From assembly GCA_964023275.1 (NCBI GenBank), contig OZ029919.1, positions 11,529,702 to 11,593,701 on the forward strand: a DNA stretch of 64,000 nt, written 5' to 3'. Positions within the stretch are counted from its first letter, which is position 1, and each line of letters begins with the position of its first letter. The notes under the pieces are model-generated. The model made no database searches and was not told the DNA's origin. It saw only the letters and a program-made list of their open reading frames with translations. Origin of the DNA: Norana najaformis (lineage: Eukaryota > Annelida > Clitellata > Crassiclitellata > Hormogastridae). Of the stretch, positions 9,670-22,415 are shown piece by piece. The position numbers and the translations under genes are program-made.

Positions 9670-11025
9670 TTCTTATCTCCTCTACCTGAATTTTAAAACA
9701 GAAGCAGTTATCTTGCTTCGTATTACTTGGCTCTGTATCTGTCTTCCTGTCCACTCATCCTTTGAACCCTAGCCTTCTGTAAACGTTCAGATGGAGCCTT
9801 CACTGCAAAATGACAATACTTCTAATTGACTTCATTTATCAGCTACACGTGGCTATCCTTTTGAACTGCAGTCTACAGCCTTTCTTGGGAATTATTATCT
9901 ACTCTCCGCTTTTCGTCTATACTGCAGTATTTATGCAGCTAATGCCATTATTCTGTTCAGACGTGTATTGTATTTCTGCCTCTGAATTTTTCTTGGATAA
10001 ATGCTTTGTTGTTTTTCTGCGGTTTCACCTCATTTAACACCAGGCCTTTTAAACAGAAAGCGACAGGACGGGAATCCATGTTTGAAGCAAGACGCACAGA
10101 TGCTTGAGAAAGGGCAGGACAGAGGTATACAAAACTGGTGCTTGGGTAAACAGACTGAGCTGTGAAGACAGTATGAAAATGCGAGATGACAACTTTTACA
10201 ATGCCAAGGAGCGTATGTGAATGAAATGAAGCAAGCATACTCGAATGAACACTGTGGCATGGTAAACACTGTTTTATCCCTGCAACGAGCAAGGTAACCA
10301 GAAACCCACATAAAATTGATTTAGGTTCTCGCTGTGTCCTTAAAAAGCAAACATTTTCGGTGCAACGGTCAAAGACTTGCAGAATGGAGTCTGAAGATCG
10401 CATTGTCTCATATTAGAAGTGGAAGTCAGTTGATACTTGGTTCAGCTGAGTGGACGTTACAGTGGTCTCTGATCGAAACAAGTCTTTGGAACCTCTTTTA
10501 AAACGTCTTTATGTTATGTTATGTCTTGTGCATCGACTCCTTCGACCTACATAACAGTCGCCAACAATGTAAACAATGCTTTTGAATGGTCCGTTGTTCC
10601 CTAAGTAATATCACGTAATGGGACGTTGGGGAGGCGTTTATCTCTGTTTCTTAAAACCAGGATCTGGAAACAGACGATTCCCAAAATCCTAAACAAGAGG
10701 TTATATATATATATGCATGCATATATGTATATATGTAGGCGTGAAGCTATTTAAATAGCGTCTTTTACAAAGGCGCAAAGGGTTGAGCATAACTCGTGAG
10801 TGAGCCCGGAATTCGCACAATCTGTCCTCAGAGGTGTATTGAAGGAGACCAAATCTGTCAGCTGAGTCCGATTAATTAATTATGGCTTCGACTCGTATAA
10901 CTCAGTTGTGTTAAAATACCCACGGTCTAATTACCAAGCGGCATCATTATCAAATCGTAGCGCTTTGCGCATGGGTGCAAACCTAATGCATGGTTGATTT
11001 TTCCCGCGACGATGGACTGCATGGC
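9670..11025. other. No gene recognised
   Basis: A 148-codon minus-strand frame at 9957-10403 has no recognisable domain and is judged chance. TA-rich microsatellite at about 10700-10735. The segment TTTATCCCTGCAACGAGCAA near 10271 recurs at about 11065. Confidence 0.55.
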
Positions 11026-11030
11026 ATGTT

Positions 11031-11126
11031 TTCTTAATTGTAGCCTATAGCATGCCATTTTTTATCCCTGCAAAGAGCAAGATAACCAGAACCAATATAA
11101 AAGATGGCATGCTATACAATTGAGAA
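11031..11126. repeat. Imperfect inverted repeat
   Basis: Left arm 11031-11058 (TTCTTAATTGTA...TAGCATGCCAT) pairs with 11104-11126 (ATGGCATGCTATACAATTGAGAA) with one mismatch and a 5-base insertion, around a 45-base spacer that is itself a copy of a sequence near 10265-10315. Confidence 0.7.
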
Positions 11127-11129
11127 AAC

Positions 11130-11725
11130 GTTTGACCCAACAGGTATCTACTGAGACGAACAGGTGGGTTGTTGAATTCTTTGTGCAAGAGACAATGCGG
11201 ATTGGCAGAGTGCCAGCAATGCAGTTCGTTCGTCGTATTCTCGTGTTACGCCTAAGTGCGTCGTTCGTCTAAGCTGTCTTTCATAGAACTCGATCCATTT
11301 CTTCGTCGTTAGGTCTGCGTTCGTCCTCTTAAGATGCTTCGTTTTCGATTACTTACAGACAGCTAAGCGGCTCTCGTCCGTCGTCCGTCGAGTATCGATG
11401 TCCAAATGTTCTCCGACAGACTACCAGTCGGTTCTACGCCAGGCGCTATATAAATATGCTCCGTACATCTTTTTGCTCTTTAAGGCTTTTGTCATACGAC
11501 GACAGACGGCGCTTTGCATCGGAAACCAGCTGGCCATCTGATCCGCCTCCACTGTACCTCTCTCGAAACACCACCACCACACCACCACCGCCGCCACACC
11601 CACCACCAACACCACTCAAATACCCACTTCCATATCAGTCAAGGATAGAATGAGTACTGGCTTAGTCCTACTCCTTCACCTCTTCCTCCCCTTTTTCAGA
11701 CTGCGCGTGAGAGGTCAGGATCAAC
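11130..11725. other. No gene; one LINE-type tail word
   Basis: GGCGCTATATAAATAT at 11442-11457 is the typical end of CR1/L2-like LINEs or their SINEs. The CGTTCGTC-rich stretch around 11220-11400 and the CCA repeats around 11565-11610 have no recognised function. Confidence 0.5.
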
Positions 11726-11730
11726 GTATT

Positions 11731-12030
11731 ATGTATGTATGCATGCATGCATGCATATATGTATGTATGTATATGTGCATGGGATGTATGCATGTATGTG
11801 TGCATGTATGTATGGTGCATGCATGTATATGTGTATGTATGTGTGTATGTATGTTTGTGAGCATGGGATGTATGTATATATGTATATATGAAAGTATGCA
11901 TGTATGTATGCATGTATGTATGTATGTATGTATGTATGCATGTATGTATATGTATGTATATGTGTATGTATGTATGTGTGTATGTATGTTTGTGTGCATG
12001 GGATGTATGCATGTATGTATGCATGGATGT
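11731..12030. repeat. TATG tetranucleotide array
   Basis: About 300 bases of ATGT units with GC-containing variants. A block around TGTTTGTGAGCATGGGATGT at about 11850 recurs near 11990, so part of the array was duplicated as a longer unit. Confidence 0.95.
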
Positions 12031-12189
12031 GTATTGTGTTCGATGTATTTTCTCCTGTTGTTTGCGTCATTAGTTGAGTGTAGCCTCGTTCTGAGGAAGA
12101 AGGAGGAGGCAGAGACGACGCGCATGCGCATTGGGTAACAAGAGGCTTAGTTGCCTCCAGTTGTTCGTTCGAAGCTAATGAATGCATTG

Positions 12190-12238
12190 GGAAAGGAGGG
12201 AGGGAGGGAGAGAGGGAGGGAGGGAGGGAGGGAGGAGA
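12190..12238. repeat. GGGA tetranucleotide array
   Basis: About 45 bases of GGGA/GAGA units; G-runs spaced by single A could form a G-quadruplex. Confidence 0.9.
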
Positions 12239-12366
12239 AGAGTCACGTTATTATTAGTTGCTTAGTAAGGACCATCGCGGAAGTCTGCATGGTACTCATT
12301 GGCTCTCCTCTGCACCGACAATCTTCAGTTCTCTATAACGCCTATGGCGATTAAGCATCTCGCTTC

Positions 12367-12607
12367 TATGTATGTATATATGTATGCATGTATTATTGTC
12401 TGTATGTCTGTACGTATCTGTGTGTATGCACCAAATGTATGTATGCATGTATATAGTTTTGCATGTGTATATGTATGTATGTATGCATGTATGTATGCAT
12501 GTATGTATGTGTGCATGTATGCATGTATATGTAGGCATGTATGCATATATGTATCTGTTTATGTATGTATATATGTATGCATGTGTATGTGCATATGTAT
12601 ATGTAGG
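12367..12607. repeat. TATG tetranucleotide array
   Basis: Second imperfect ATGT array of about 240 bases, separated from the first by the GGGA tract and about 130 bases of unique DNA. Confidence 0.95.
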
Positions 12608-12609
12608 AT

Positions 12610-13400
12610 GTGTGTCCTTTTGTGTAAGTCCTTTGGTCGAGGGATTTGTCGTCGAAGCCGCACATACAACAAGAGGAGTCTAAAGATTTTCTTAGACGGC
12701 GTATTGCTCATCAGCAATTTCCCAGTTTAGCAGGACGCACAGGATTTCGATGCTGAACGCGTAACGGTGGAAGAGGCCGACACGAAACGACCAGCAGCCA
12801 CAAAAGACTGCATTAGTATTTGCTGTAGCCATGTTCTGCAAAGACCACGCATTGCTAGCTCACCGTTGATGCAATCCTTCCGCCGAGGAGAATGCAAGAC
12901 CTTAGGATTTAGTCATGGACTTCTACCGTACAACACTTCAGCGCTACTCTATGCAGGCCTATGTATTGTTGTATATGTATATATCTGGACATTTATGTAG
13001 CGCTTTTTAGAAACTTCCCGAAAGTTATGAGAAATACATGTCTAGCAGAATGTGAAAGGTGCGAGTGTAGCGTAAAAAATGAAGAAAATACAAAACATAT
13101 TTAAGACTCCAGTGGCATTCAACGACTAGGACTTGCAGATAAATTTGTAATGAACGATATTTGTTGCAATGATAACAATGGCTGTGTAACGATCTCTAAA
13201 GGGTGTCAAATAAATGTCTAGTTACACAGGGATACATCAAAATAGATTAGCACAACAGCAAACTAGCAAACAATCGTTGTCTCCGCATTGCGTATACCTC
13301 TACATCATATCCTCAGTTTCACACAGACGCTTGATAACTACTCTTACTTGCTTACAGAAGAACATTTGTTTTTAATTAACTTTAACACCACGTAGGTGTA
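12610..13400. other. No gene recognised
   Basis: Mixed unique sequence. The segment near 12990-13025 (TGTAGCGCTTTTTAGAAACTTC) resembles a LINE tail in reverse orientation; otherwise nothing supportable. Confidence 0.5.
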
Positions 13401-13402
13401 AA

Positions 13403-13592
13403 TACATACATACATACATACATACATACATGCACACATACATACATACATACATATACATACATGCATACATACACACACATACATACATACATACACA
13501 TCCACACATACATACATACATACATACATACACATTCACACATACATACATCCACATCCAGACATACATACATACATACATACATACATACC
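13403..13592. repeat. CATA tetranucleotide array
   Basis: About 190 bases of TACA units with CACA and CATCCA variants, the complement type of the arrays at 11.7 and 12.4 kb. Confidence 0.95.
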
Positions 13593-13599
13593 GTGAGCT

Positions 13600-14280
13600 T
13601 TACAGTGCATATACTGTTTTGGCAGAAGTCCAGGTTATAGTACATATTCGCAATTAATTCTTGTTGCTGTGTTTATCACCGCATGCGAGGAAAACGAGGA
13701 AGTGCCTTTGTCAGTTCGCTCTAAGACTATTTGAAGAATTGAAATATAATAATCGTCTGAATTATTTAAAAAATTTAAACCAATCTTATAAGCGGAAATA
13801 AATGACGGCAAATGCTTTTAAGACGCTTGGCTTCCATATTCTTCCCTGTACGTTTCACGGCAGAAAATGAATAAGATTTTCTGTTCACGGAAGTTTCGAG
13901 ATAGATTTCAATTAGACGCTAATGGAGATGACGGAGCAGAAAAACGACTTAAAACGTAACCAAAGTAGACGAAATATTATAGGTTTACAGATGTTATCGT
14001 GGACGTATTATGCTGTGAATAACTGTTAAATATGGGTTTGCATATATGTGGGCTAGAACTACACTTCTAAATATTGTCGAATGAATTCAGGCAGCCGGGA
14101 CATAGGTTGGTCTCACAGACCCGTATGCATGAGCAGGGCATAAATATAAATGTACACAATTTTCTATAGCGACCCAGTGGCCTCGACCCTGCTCATTTTC
14201 CAATGAATTTATCGGGTGAGATCCTTCGCCATCGCTGCCCCTTTGAATAGATGCAATACCACATAAGGCCCACGCGCAAG
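13600..14280. other. No gene recognised
   Basis: Unique AT-rich DNA. No coding, RNA or tandem structure seen. Confidence 0.55.
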
Positions 14281-14284
14281 GACT

Positions 14285-14400
14285 GTGCTAGACAGAGATT
14301 AAAATCTCTTAAATAAGCCACGGTCGGGTTGCGAACCGACACCCTCACGTACAGAGGCGCCTTGACGTACGCCTTTACCGATGTAGCTAACTAGGCTTTA
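14285..14400 (-). mobile_element. tRNA-like SINE head (second family)
   Basis: On the minus strand TTAGCTACATCGGTAA (14375-14390) resembles an A-box, and GGTTCGCAACC (14327-14337) a B-box, at tRNA-like spacing. The B-box sits in a 5-bp T-arm-like stem (GTCGG/CCGAC). Anticodon and acceptor stems are not convincing, so this is a tRNA-derived SINE head rather than a tRNA gene. Downstream sequence to about 14090 may be its body. Confidence 0.5.
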
Positions 14401-14419
14401 AGTTAGTCGCCGACTAGTG

Positions 14420-16620
14420 CCTACGCCAGGACTAGATGTCTCTGATAGCAGCCTTCGCCAAGTGGTATGCACGAGTTTAGGCATTAGGTGTTAGGCACTG
14501 GATTAGGCAACAGACTAACTAGTCGTGGATTAAGATTCTTGAGGTAATTTTTACGTAGGGTTTTTCCAATATTAAAGTGTTTTTGTTGATAGCGCTTGCG
14601 CGAAATTTATTTTCGCGAACCAAAAACGAATAGGCTATATTCATGTTCTATATCTTAATATAATAGTATTTATGATGTAGGGCCTTTGTGCATAAGGCGG
14701 TCGTTTCAAACACGACTGATATTTATTTGTAGTTTTTGTTAGTTAAATTACGTTCCGAACAATTTACGGTTTGAACAATTTGCTAATACGATTGTTGTGA
14801 ATGGGTCGAGGGGATTCCAACGGTCCCTAAATACTCGCTGACGCAAAAACTTCGTCGAATCGAAGAATTGTGACACCCGCCATTTTGTTTATGTTGACTA
14901 TACCAGGAATAGGTCCAACTGCGTCTGGCTGCGTGGTGATCTTTGATTAGTCCAGACATAGCGCGCAAAGACTTTGTCGTGCAAACCGCTTATAATCGCT
15001 GGCCGGGAGTAAGCTAGAGTTAGTCTGGAGCTGCCAGCTACGCCGTCGTCGTGCATACGGGCCCTAATAATCAATGCATTTGGCACAGCAATGTTGTCCT
15101 GGAGAAAAGATTCACGACAAAGCGCCTATAAGACTTTTCTCATGGGTAGCATGGCTTGGAAACGAACGGCCAATATTGTTTTACTGAACGCACAGGGATT
15201 TGAATAATTGGTGAAAGGACATCACGAACCTCCAACGATGACGTAATCTGGTACAGAAGACCTAAAACAAGGCAATTTATAACTCTTGTTACGGTTTATG
15301 GTTTTTGGACAATGCTAGAACTTTCGAAAAGGGATTTTCTGGTGTATATAAATTTTCGAAAGACTGTTGCGAGAGATTAGTCATTATATGAAAAATATGG
15401 GCGTATTTTGAGTACAGTTCTGACTTATAGTTCATTGACAATAGACCGAACGTTGTCTGCAATTCGTCTCCTACCTTTAGAAGAAGAACGAACAGTTTTA
15501 ACCTGACATCAGCTGGAGTTTCGTATGCTATATTGGCATCAGCAAATAATCACGTGGATACCTTAACCAAACTTAGACCTAAGTTTATCCGCTATCGTAA
15601 GAGAATTGAGGAAGTCTGTTTGTCACATTATGCTGGCAGGTATGACTGTCAACATTCCGGGGCAGAATAATTAGTATAAGACAGTGAAGGACCGCTCTTA
15701 CAGGTGTTCCAAGGTTCTATTGTTTCTTTACTAACTGCATGCGGATTACATGTTTTATGGAATTTTAAGGCCAGTGGTGAATTTTGACAGTGGTTGATGT
15801 GAACAGAAACCGAGATGATACTCTTCCGAGACACTATGTTTAGGACGTGACATCTTTATTAGAATGACGATCCAATAAAACCGGGTAGAAAGAATTCGTT
15901 TATTGCATTTAAAGAGTGATCGATATTTAAATCATTCTAGCGTATAATGCAACAAATTTCCTTTACATCATTAAATCGTGCTATCTAAACGATTTTACAT
16001 GACGCTTCCGGGAGTCGAAAGCCTGCCCAGGTTGTAGAGGTTAAAGGTTAACTGCATGCCATCTCTTCGAAAGAGAAACGATAGTAACGGGTAGTTGTCG
16101 TGAGGCAACAGCTCGGAGTATTTCTTTGACCATTAGGAATTACTACCAGCAAAAGAATAGTTTTATACCTGACCGAGAAGCAAATATTTCGACCATGTTT
16201 TCTAAGCGAATTTTGTGTCTTCTCAAAGCGTAGTAATAATATTTTCCGTTTTAAGAACGATTGGAAGATGTCTGGCTAAGACTCATCGTCGTCATATCCA
16301 TTCTCTAGCATGAACAATAGGATATAATAAAATTTCCGGAGCAGATAAATGTGCGGGACGTGTGTTTGTAAAGAAGATGCATCGTTCGCTTTGTTCGGCG
16401 TTCGTTTCGTGGTCATCGACTCCTTTGCGGTTATTTGGCAGATGTGTGGAAATGATTGCTGCCGAATGATCGGCCATTTCTAACGCATTATTTCGCCGTT
16501 AATATCACCTCAACGACTTTCGATGTGTCGTCGCGTCGTATGTCGTAATTGCCGACATAGATTGCCTCGTAATAATGGGCTCGACAGCACAGGAGCCTGC
16601 GCTGCTTCTTCAGCCCGTCT
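14420..16620. other. No gene recognised
   Basis: About 2.2 kb of unique sequence. All frames are short and domain-free. Confidence 0.55.
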
Positions 16621-16629
16621 GCCCTCGGA

Positions 16630-16935
16630 GGGACGGAAGGACGACCGACGTAGGGACGAACGTAAGGACAAAAGAAAGGACGAACGGACGGACTCAAAGA
16701 TGGACGGACGTAAGACGGACGGAAGGACGAACGTAAGGACGAAAGAAAGGACGAACGGACGGACTCAAGGATGGACGGAAGGACGTAAGAACGAACGGAA
16801 GGACGTAAGGACGAACGGAAGGACGTAAGGGCGGACGGATGCACAGAAGGACAGACAGACATAAGGACTGACGGATGGACGGACACAAGGACGGACGGAT
16901 GAAAGGACGGACTAAAGACGGACGGCCACGAGGAA
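16630..16935. repeat. Degenerate GACG/GGAC array
   Basis: About 300 bases of imperfect 4-base units (GGAC, GACG, GAAG, TAAG). Locally a larger unit of about 60 bases (GGACGAACGTAAGGACGAAAGAAAGGACGAACGGACGGACTCAAGG-like) is repeated. The Pro/Ser-rich and Lys/Asp/Arg-rich frames here are translations of the array. Confidence 0.9.
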
Positions 16936-16939
16936 CTGT

Positions 16940-17418
16940 TAAATTCCGAGTAGAGTCGAGGCAGACGGAAAGACAGACGGACATATGAACATGTAGATAG
17001 GCAGGCGGAGAAGGACGGGGACACATAGAGACAGGAAAAGAAAGATAATGAGGATAGAAAGAAAACGTTGATCAGGGAAAGAAAGAATTGACATAGACGC
17101 AGGGATAAATAGATGAGAGAAAGTGGGTTAGGGTAGATTTAGGGATATTGCGGGCCAGTCGTAACGGGAAGTAATGAGAAGGAGAAACGCTGTATTACCG
17201 GCACCCCGCATTGCATAGCACAGTCGTTCATTTCAAAGTTGCCAACTGCTGCAGTTTATGCTCAACTTATTGCATCAACATATTCGTTCAGGGAGAAGCT
17301 AGAGTGAAATCTAAAATCAGGATAGCAAGTGCAGCAGCTGCGTTGCACGTCCGAGGTGTCCAGTTGTTAATTTTTTAATGAGTTACATTTCTTAAGCTGT
17401 TATGAAGATCAAGCAGAA
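16940..17418. other. No gene recognised
   Basis: Purine-rich flank of the array, then unique DNA. Nothing supportable. Confidence 0.5.
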
Positions 17419-17421
17419 AAT

Positions 17422-17422
<1 letters not shown>

Positions 17423-17454
<32 letters not shown>

Positions 17455-17503
17455 TAGACAGACAGACAGATAGACAGAGAGATAGACATACAGACAGACA
17501 GAA
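17423..17503. repeat. CAGA tetranucleotide array
   Basis: About 80 bases of ACAG units with TAGA interruptions. Confidence 0.95.
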
Positions 17504-17509
17504 GGGTAG

Positions 17510-19460
17510 TAATGGTTTGAGTGCTGAGGTACACGGCAGCCGAGCACTGTCCGACCAGACTGGTATGACCAGGTATGATGGAAACTAGTTCAGCCAGTGA
17601 CCGGGTACACGAAGCCATCGTTCAAGGCGAAGGACCAGGATAGCGCAGTCGAACGCTGTCGAATGCAGCAGACAGATGAAGAGCAGCGACTCTCCATTAT
17701 CCATATATGGGGAGCAGCATGTACAACTTCGTTTTGCACTTTATACATATATGTAATACAAATACTTATATAGGCTAATGTACTTTGTACTTATATTCTT
17801 GTTTCATGAGATGATTAATGCTGCATCAGAAGCGGCTTTGCCCTAGGACGATTAAAAGACTCGGAGATCAAACGCAAGCCATACATATGTTCGATATTTA
17901 ATTGTCCACCTTAGGCAATTCTAGAAGGTATTATATTCCTCGCCGTCTCAGCCGACGATCAGTTCAAGACTCTTAATACCGCTATACAACATGGCTATCG
18001 CTAGGGATTGCAGATATTTTTATCAGTATCGCAGCGAATATTGCTATAGTTTTATTTTGGTGGTATCGTTGAAGTATCTATCACCAGTAGTTTTTAGCTC
18101 TTAATTCACCGATACTCGATACCAATGTTTTTCTCCCGCTATTTATGGTCTTCCGTCCATTTTCTATAATGGGAGGTGATTGACTAAGCGCAAAGTACCT
18201 CTTTCAGTAATTCGTGGCGCTTCTCATTCTATTTGAAAGTCTATGTCCATTAGTGCAAACCAAGGGGTTGGCCGGATGCATGTCCCTTCGCAAACGACAA
18301 TGAAACTGGATGGTTTAGCTTATTAATTCGTGTAAATTTGCAGCTCCGAAAATGTCCATGTCATTTATTGTTTTAGCGTCCCAAATTATTGACACGATTA
18401 TCTGAATGTGCCAGTGGAAACAGAATAGACAATCTCACGAAAGAAATTATGACTTCAAATGCAATATTTTTCACAACAAATCACAATTTCAAACGTAACT
18501 GAACTGAAACACAACTTCCACCGGAAGTTTCAGTCTCGTCAATGCGTTTATTCAATAAATTCATGTTTTTCTATTTAATTTTTTCTTTCTTGGTTATTTT
18601 CCTTTTATTTCACATTATTCTTTTCTCGGATGCAACAACTGCAAAGGTAAATTATTAAATAAATTGGGACGTTGAAACAGTATCTAGTGTCAATAATTTG
18701 GAACGCTAAATCGAAAGTAACTGAAAATCAGTAGGCCTAAGCCTGTTGAAACGAAGAAAGCCGAAGCAACGTCTGAACCGAGTGAATCGGAGTGGAAATT
18801 CCCTTCACCGGTGCATGAAATGCGCCATGGGCGAATCGAGCAAACCTTTCTTTGCCACAGTCGATCACGGAAATATTCAAAGAAACAAAATGATAATGGT
18901 TAGTATTGTTTTTCTCACTGTCGTAATTTTGCAAAAATGCCACGTTTAATATTCAACATAGGCTAGGCTTGCCATTTTCCACTGACTTCTTGAATCAGCG
19001 TTATCGACACTGTTACCTCCGGAATTATGGCTGTTTATTGACAAGTATATATATAATATAATATATATATATATATGTGTGTGTGTACATATATATATAT
19101 GTATGTGTGTGTGTGTACTTTACAATTACAAGTTTGTATTCGTCGAATAATACATAATTGCAGCCAGGTGACTTTCTTTAAAATATGTTGCTGTGTTTTG
19201 GCAAAACACGCTAGTCTCCTGGCAACATTTCAGAAGGAAAGCGAACACATGACTGATCACAACGTACTAAGAAAAGAACTCTGGAATCATATGACCAATC
19301 GTTACTGCGACCAGTACGAAAACAAAGCCAAACTTTATGCTCCTGACACAACGTCTTCCTGAAATTCTGACTTAGAATCAAAATTTTATAATTTTTTGAT
19401 GACACTGTAAATATAGTCTACCGTCATGGCAAAGCACATCTGTAGTAAACTATGACATGT
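17510..19460. other. No gene; possible hAT-related flank
   Basis: The block at about 18000-18125 is enriched in TATCG/CGATA words (TATCAGTATCG, GGTATCGTTGAAGTATC, CGATACTCGATACC), as in the terminal parts of some hAT elements, and lies upstream of the hAT fragment at 19465. TA and TG dinucleotide tracts occupy 19047-19115. No coding region could be supported. Confidence 0.4.
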
Positions 19461-19464
19461 TAAG

Positions 19465-19655
19465 CAGCCAAATGCTGTGGGCTAGATGTTTTTCAAGGGG
19501 GGAAGGACTTGGATTGGGATACCTGTTGCCAACACTTACTGTGATGATGACATAGCTGCAGAGATTTTCAGAGCAGTCCAAAGTACCGCAGTTATGTGGA
19601 CCATTCGCAGAGCTCTATTTAATGCAATTGAGCACAGGTTTGGCGAAATCTGTTA
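19465..19655 (+). pseudogene. hAT transposase fragment
   Basis: Plus-strand translation gives ARCFSRGEGLGLGYLLPTLTVMM at about 19493-19552 and, after a stop and a frameshift, RRALFNAIEHRFGEIC at about 19604-19653. A GEGLGxGYLLPTL block followed some 35 residues later by a (L)xxxIExRFGxI block is characteristic of the middle of one hAT transposase lineage. Only about 60 residues survive; no ends identified. Confidence 0.55.
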
Positions 19656-19659
19656 ACTT

Positions 19660-22260
19660 CTAAACAACTCTCTTAAGAGCATGAATTTCAATTTACAGTG
19701 TTCTTACGTGTTGAGGAATGCTAGGGTGCGCTATAATAACTAATGTGAAGTATGATATTTATTTCTTTTGTCTCATGTCGCTCATTGTATTCTACATTGG
19801 CACTACATAAATAGGCCTATAAAAATTATATGCAAGCCTCGTATGTTCGCTCTTACTTAATCTCTTGCAGTTTTCGCGTTTCGCTTCCACACTTTCCTCG
19901 CGTAATAATAACGGAATTCGTGGTAAATGATTCTTGATAAGTAAAACGTCGACTGCAAACTTGCGCTTAAATCGACTACCCCCGGACAAAGAAAAATTAG
20001 GAGGAACATCTTTATGCCACTCTTTCCTCAATTATGGCGAACCAATGACAAACGATCGTGTATACCAAGTGACTGTATCTCCATAGGAAATCCATCCGTC
20101 CTTCATCGGACGCTTTGTTCTATATAGACTGTCGACAGAGATAGATAAGTTCATTTGAACGCTTGGACATCTGACATACATCACTTTCATGGAGCTTGGT
20201 GACGTGAAAACCTGAATTCAAACTGCAGCGTGTGCCATGCGAAATTGGATCGAGCCACTGAAATCTTTACGTAACAGGTTGTTCTTCTGCCTCATGTCGC
20301 TCGGTTGATTTCTTTGTCTCTGTTTGACCGAAAGCATCTTGCTATTGACCCCATGCCAAGACCGAATAAGCTGTTTTTGCGACAAATGCACTATCACGAT
20401 TTAGCCGACTTCCTAATGTATCTGGAAATTATGCAGCTCCTTTATAATACTTCGAAATCACTGCTCTCATACAATATACATGATTTTAGTGTCTAGTCCG
20501 ACATGTTCTTAGATGACCAAGCCTGCGACATCACGTGCCAGCCCACTTACGAGGTCCTTTCCACAACTGGTAATTGAATCAATTCAGCTAGGCCGATTTG
20601 GAAGCTAATTATCTTACTGTGCATCATGAAAGTAAAATATTCATAAGAATAAAGTTGGTAATGTTATTAAATTGAAGTTAGTTTTAATAGTGTAAACCTT
20701 GTAAAGTTTTTATTGTTAACGTAAGTAATGCTGCCGAGGGCACTATCACCACTGCAGCATGCCTGCATCTATGCACCTGAATATTATCACATATAGCGCC
20801 TTTGTGGTATGTGGAATAAAGACAGCTTTGCGATTGGTCCAAAAGGAATAATTGTAACGGGGACGCATTTGTTTACACCCAGCTGTAGACACTCATAAAA
20901 AGTGTGGAACCCGAGGTCGAAGGATCTGTCGACGTAGGCCAAAAAACGAACAGAGCAATCCATCAGCAGGACTTCCACTCGATTCCACTCTAGTACTAAC
21001 TGGGCTCAATGTTGTTAACGCGCCTGCCAGTGTCGTATCACCAGCGCTAGACCTGTGTATGAACTACATGCTGACTACATACTGAAATGAACTTGTATTA
21101 GAATAACTACAGTTGCTGCTCTACGTCAGTATGTTTTACCCAGACAGTTATTGTGTCTTTTCGCATTAAGACAAAACAGTCAACCTCGTGGGTTGGGTTT
21201 GTCTCATTTAGGGACATTATTTGTCTAGAGTCATTCTGACCACATCTGTGTCTCCCCATACCTGATATTACTTTACACTGAGGCTAATATAGCTTAATAT
21301 ACCTAATATGAGCCTAATATAGCTGTCCATTTGATTCCAAAGCCAGAACACTGAATGGTCATCTGCAATGAAGAGCTCAGGTGACGATCTTGCAGAACTA
21401 CAGACATCGATGAAAACAGTCGTGACGATGCTGCAGCCAGAAAATATCAGATGCGTTAATACAGTTTTCCTCTTCGTTCTGGACGAAGTTTTCTCGCAGC
21501 ATCTGGTGCTCGGTCAGTAGACGTGATCCTTTTCTGAATATGGCGGCTGTCATTTGTTCGACTATTAAACTAGTCTGTTAAAAAACAGACATTAGTGTGG
21601 TGCGAAAGCAAGTTGTCTGGCAATAACGATCAGTCACAAGAGTCTGCCGCCAGACAGTAGAACTGCCCGTATAATAGTCAGACGAGGTTGTGACTGCACA
21701 TACTCCACAAGGAGAGTGCCCTCTGACCAGACAGTGCATGCATGTCTACAGGTATAAGCGCTGGTATGTATCCTGGTCACTGTATGCCAGAGAACGTATA
21801 CAGAAAGCTGTGGGTTTCTAATAGAAAATCTTTAGAAATGCTCGGCTCACAAACTCATCGGTCAACGAGACGGTGTTTCTTCGCTGTCGTTGCCTTCTGC
21901 TGCTCTGTCTATAGGCGTTGTACAGCTGTGGCTATATGAAGAAATAGTCAGCTGAGTCTTTATGCGGCTAAATGCCGTCCAAATTAAGACAGCCACGACA
22001 CGACGCCTCCCCATCGATCCTCCAGTTAATATAATCAATTTGTCTTGTCGACGCCGCGGCACACGTGTTAGACAACCGGGCGGCCACCCATGAAGCAGAC
22101 GCATCGCCCAACACAATCAGCTGGCAGCCGACGCAGTTACGGTTGCCAATAACTGCCTCGGCCGCCTCCGCCTCTAATATCGCGACCAGCATCTGTCGCT
22201 GACCGAGGGTCAGACGGGTGGTTAGAGGAATCACAGCTGCCGCCAAGGCCACGGCTTACT
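19660..22260. other. No gene recognised
   Basis: About 2.6 kb. A TAGCGCC word at 20795 resembles a reversed LINE tail. A GC-rich block at about 21970-22255 carries a 94-codon minus-strand frame (Ala-rich, no domain). Short frames elsewhere have no support. Confidence 0.5.
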
Positions 22261-22263
22261 GAC

Positions 22264-22375
22264 CCTCAATGCCATGCCCCTATCTACGACCGACTGACCA
22301 TCCGACCGACCGACCGACCGAAACACAAACCGACTGACAAACTGAACGACCGAATGACAGACCGAACTACCGACC
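22264..22375. repeat. GACC/GACT tetranucleotide tract
   Basis: Imperfect CCGA/CTGA units directly before the 43-bp satellite. Confidence 0.85.
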
Positions 22376-22415
22376 GAACATTCGATTGTTTTAAAGTATA
22401 TTAATTTGAAACTTG

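Noticed and set aside
9957-10403. 148-codon minus-strand frame
   Set aside because: No recognisable domain, no coding bias, an overlapping second minus-strand frame of 93 codons, and the length is within chance for 64 kb read in six frames.
11650-12730. Met/Cys/Val-rich and His/Thr-rich frames up to 162 codons
   Set aside because: Products of TATG/CATA tetranucleotide repeats read in different frames.
14318-14392. Genuine tRNA gene on the minus strand
   Set aside because: A- and B-box and a T-arm are visible, but anticodon and acceptor stems do not form, so a SINE head is the better reading.
16488-17026. Ser/Pro/Arg-rich minus-strand frames of 178 and 110 codons
   Set aside because: Follow the degenerate GACG array; no domain and overlapping frames are equally open.
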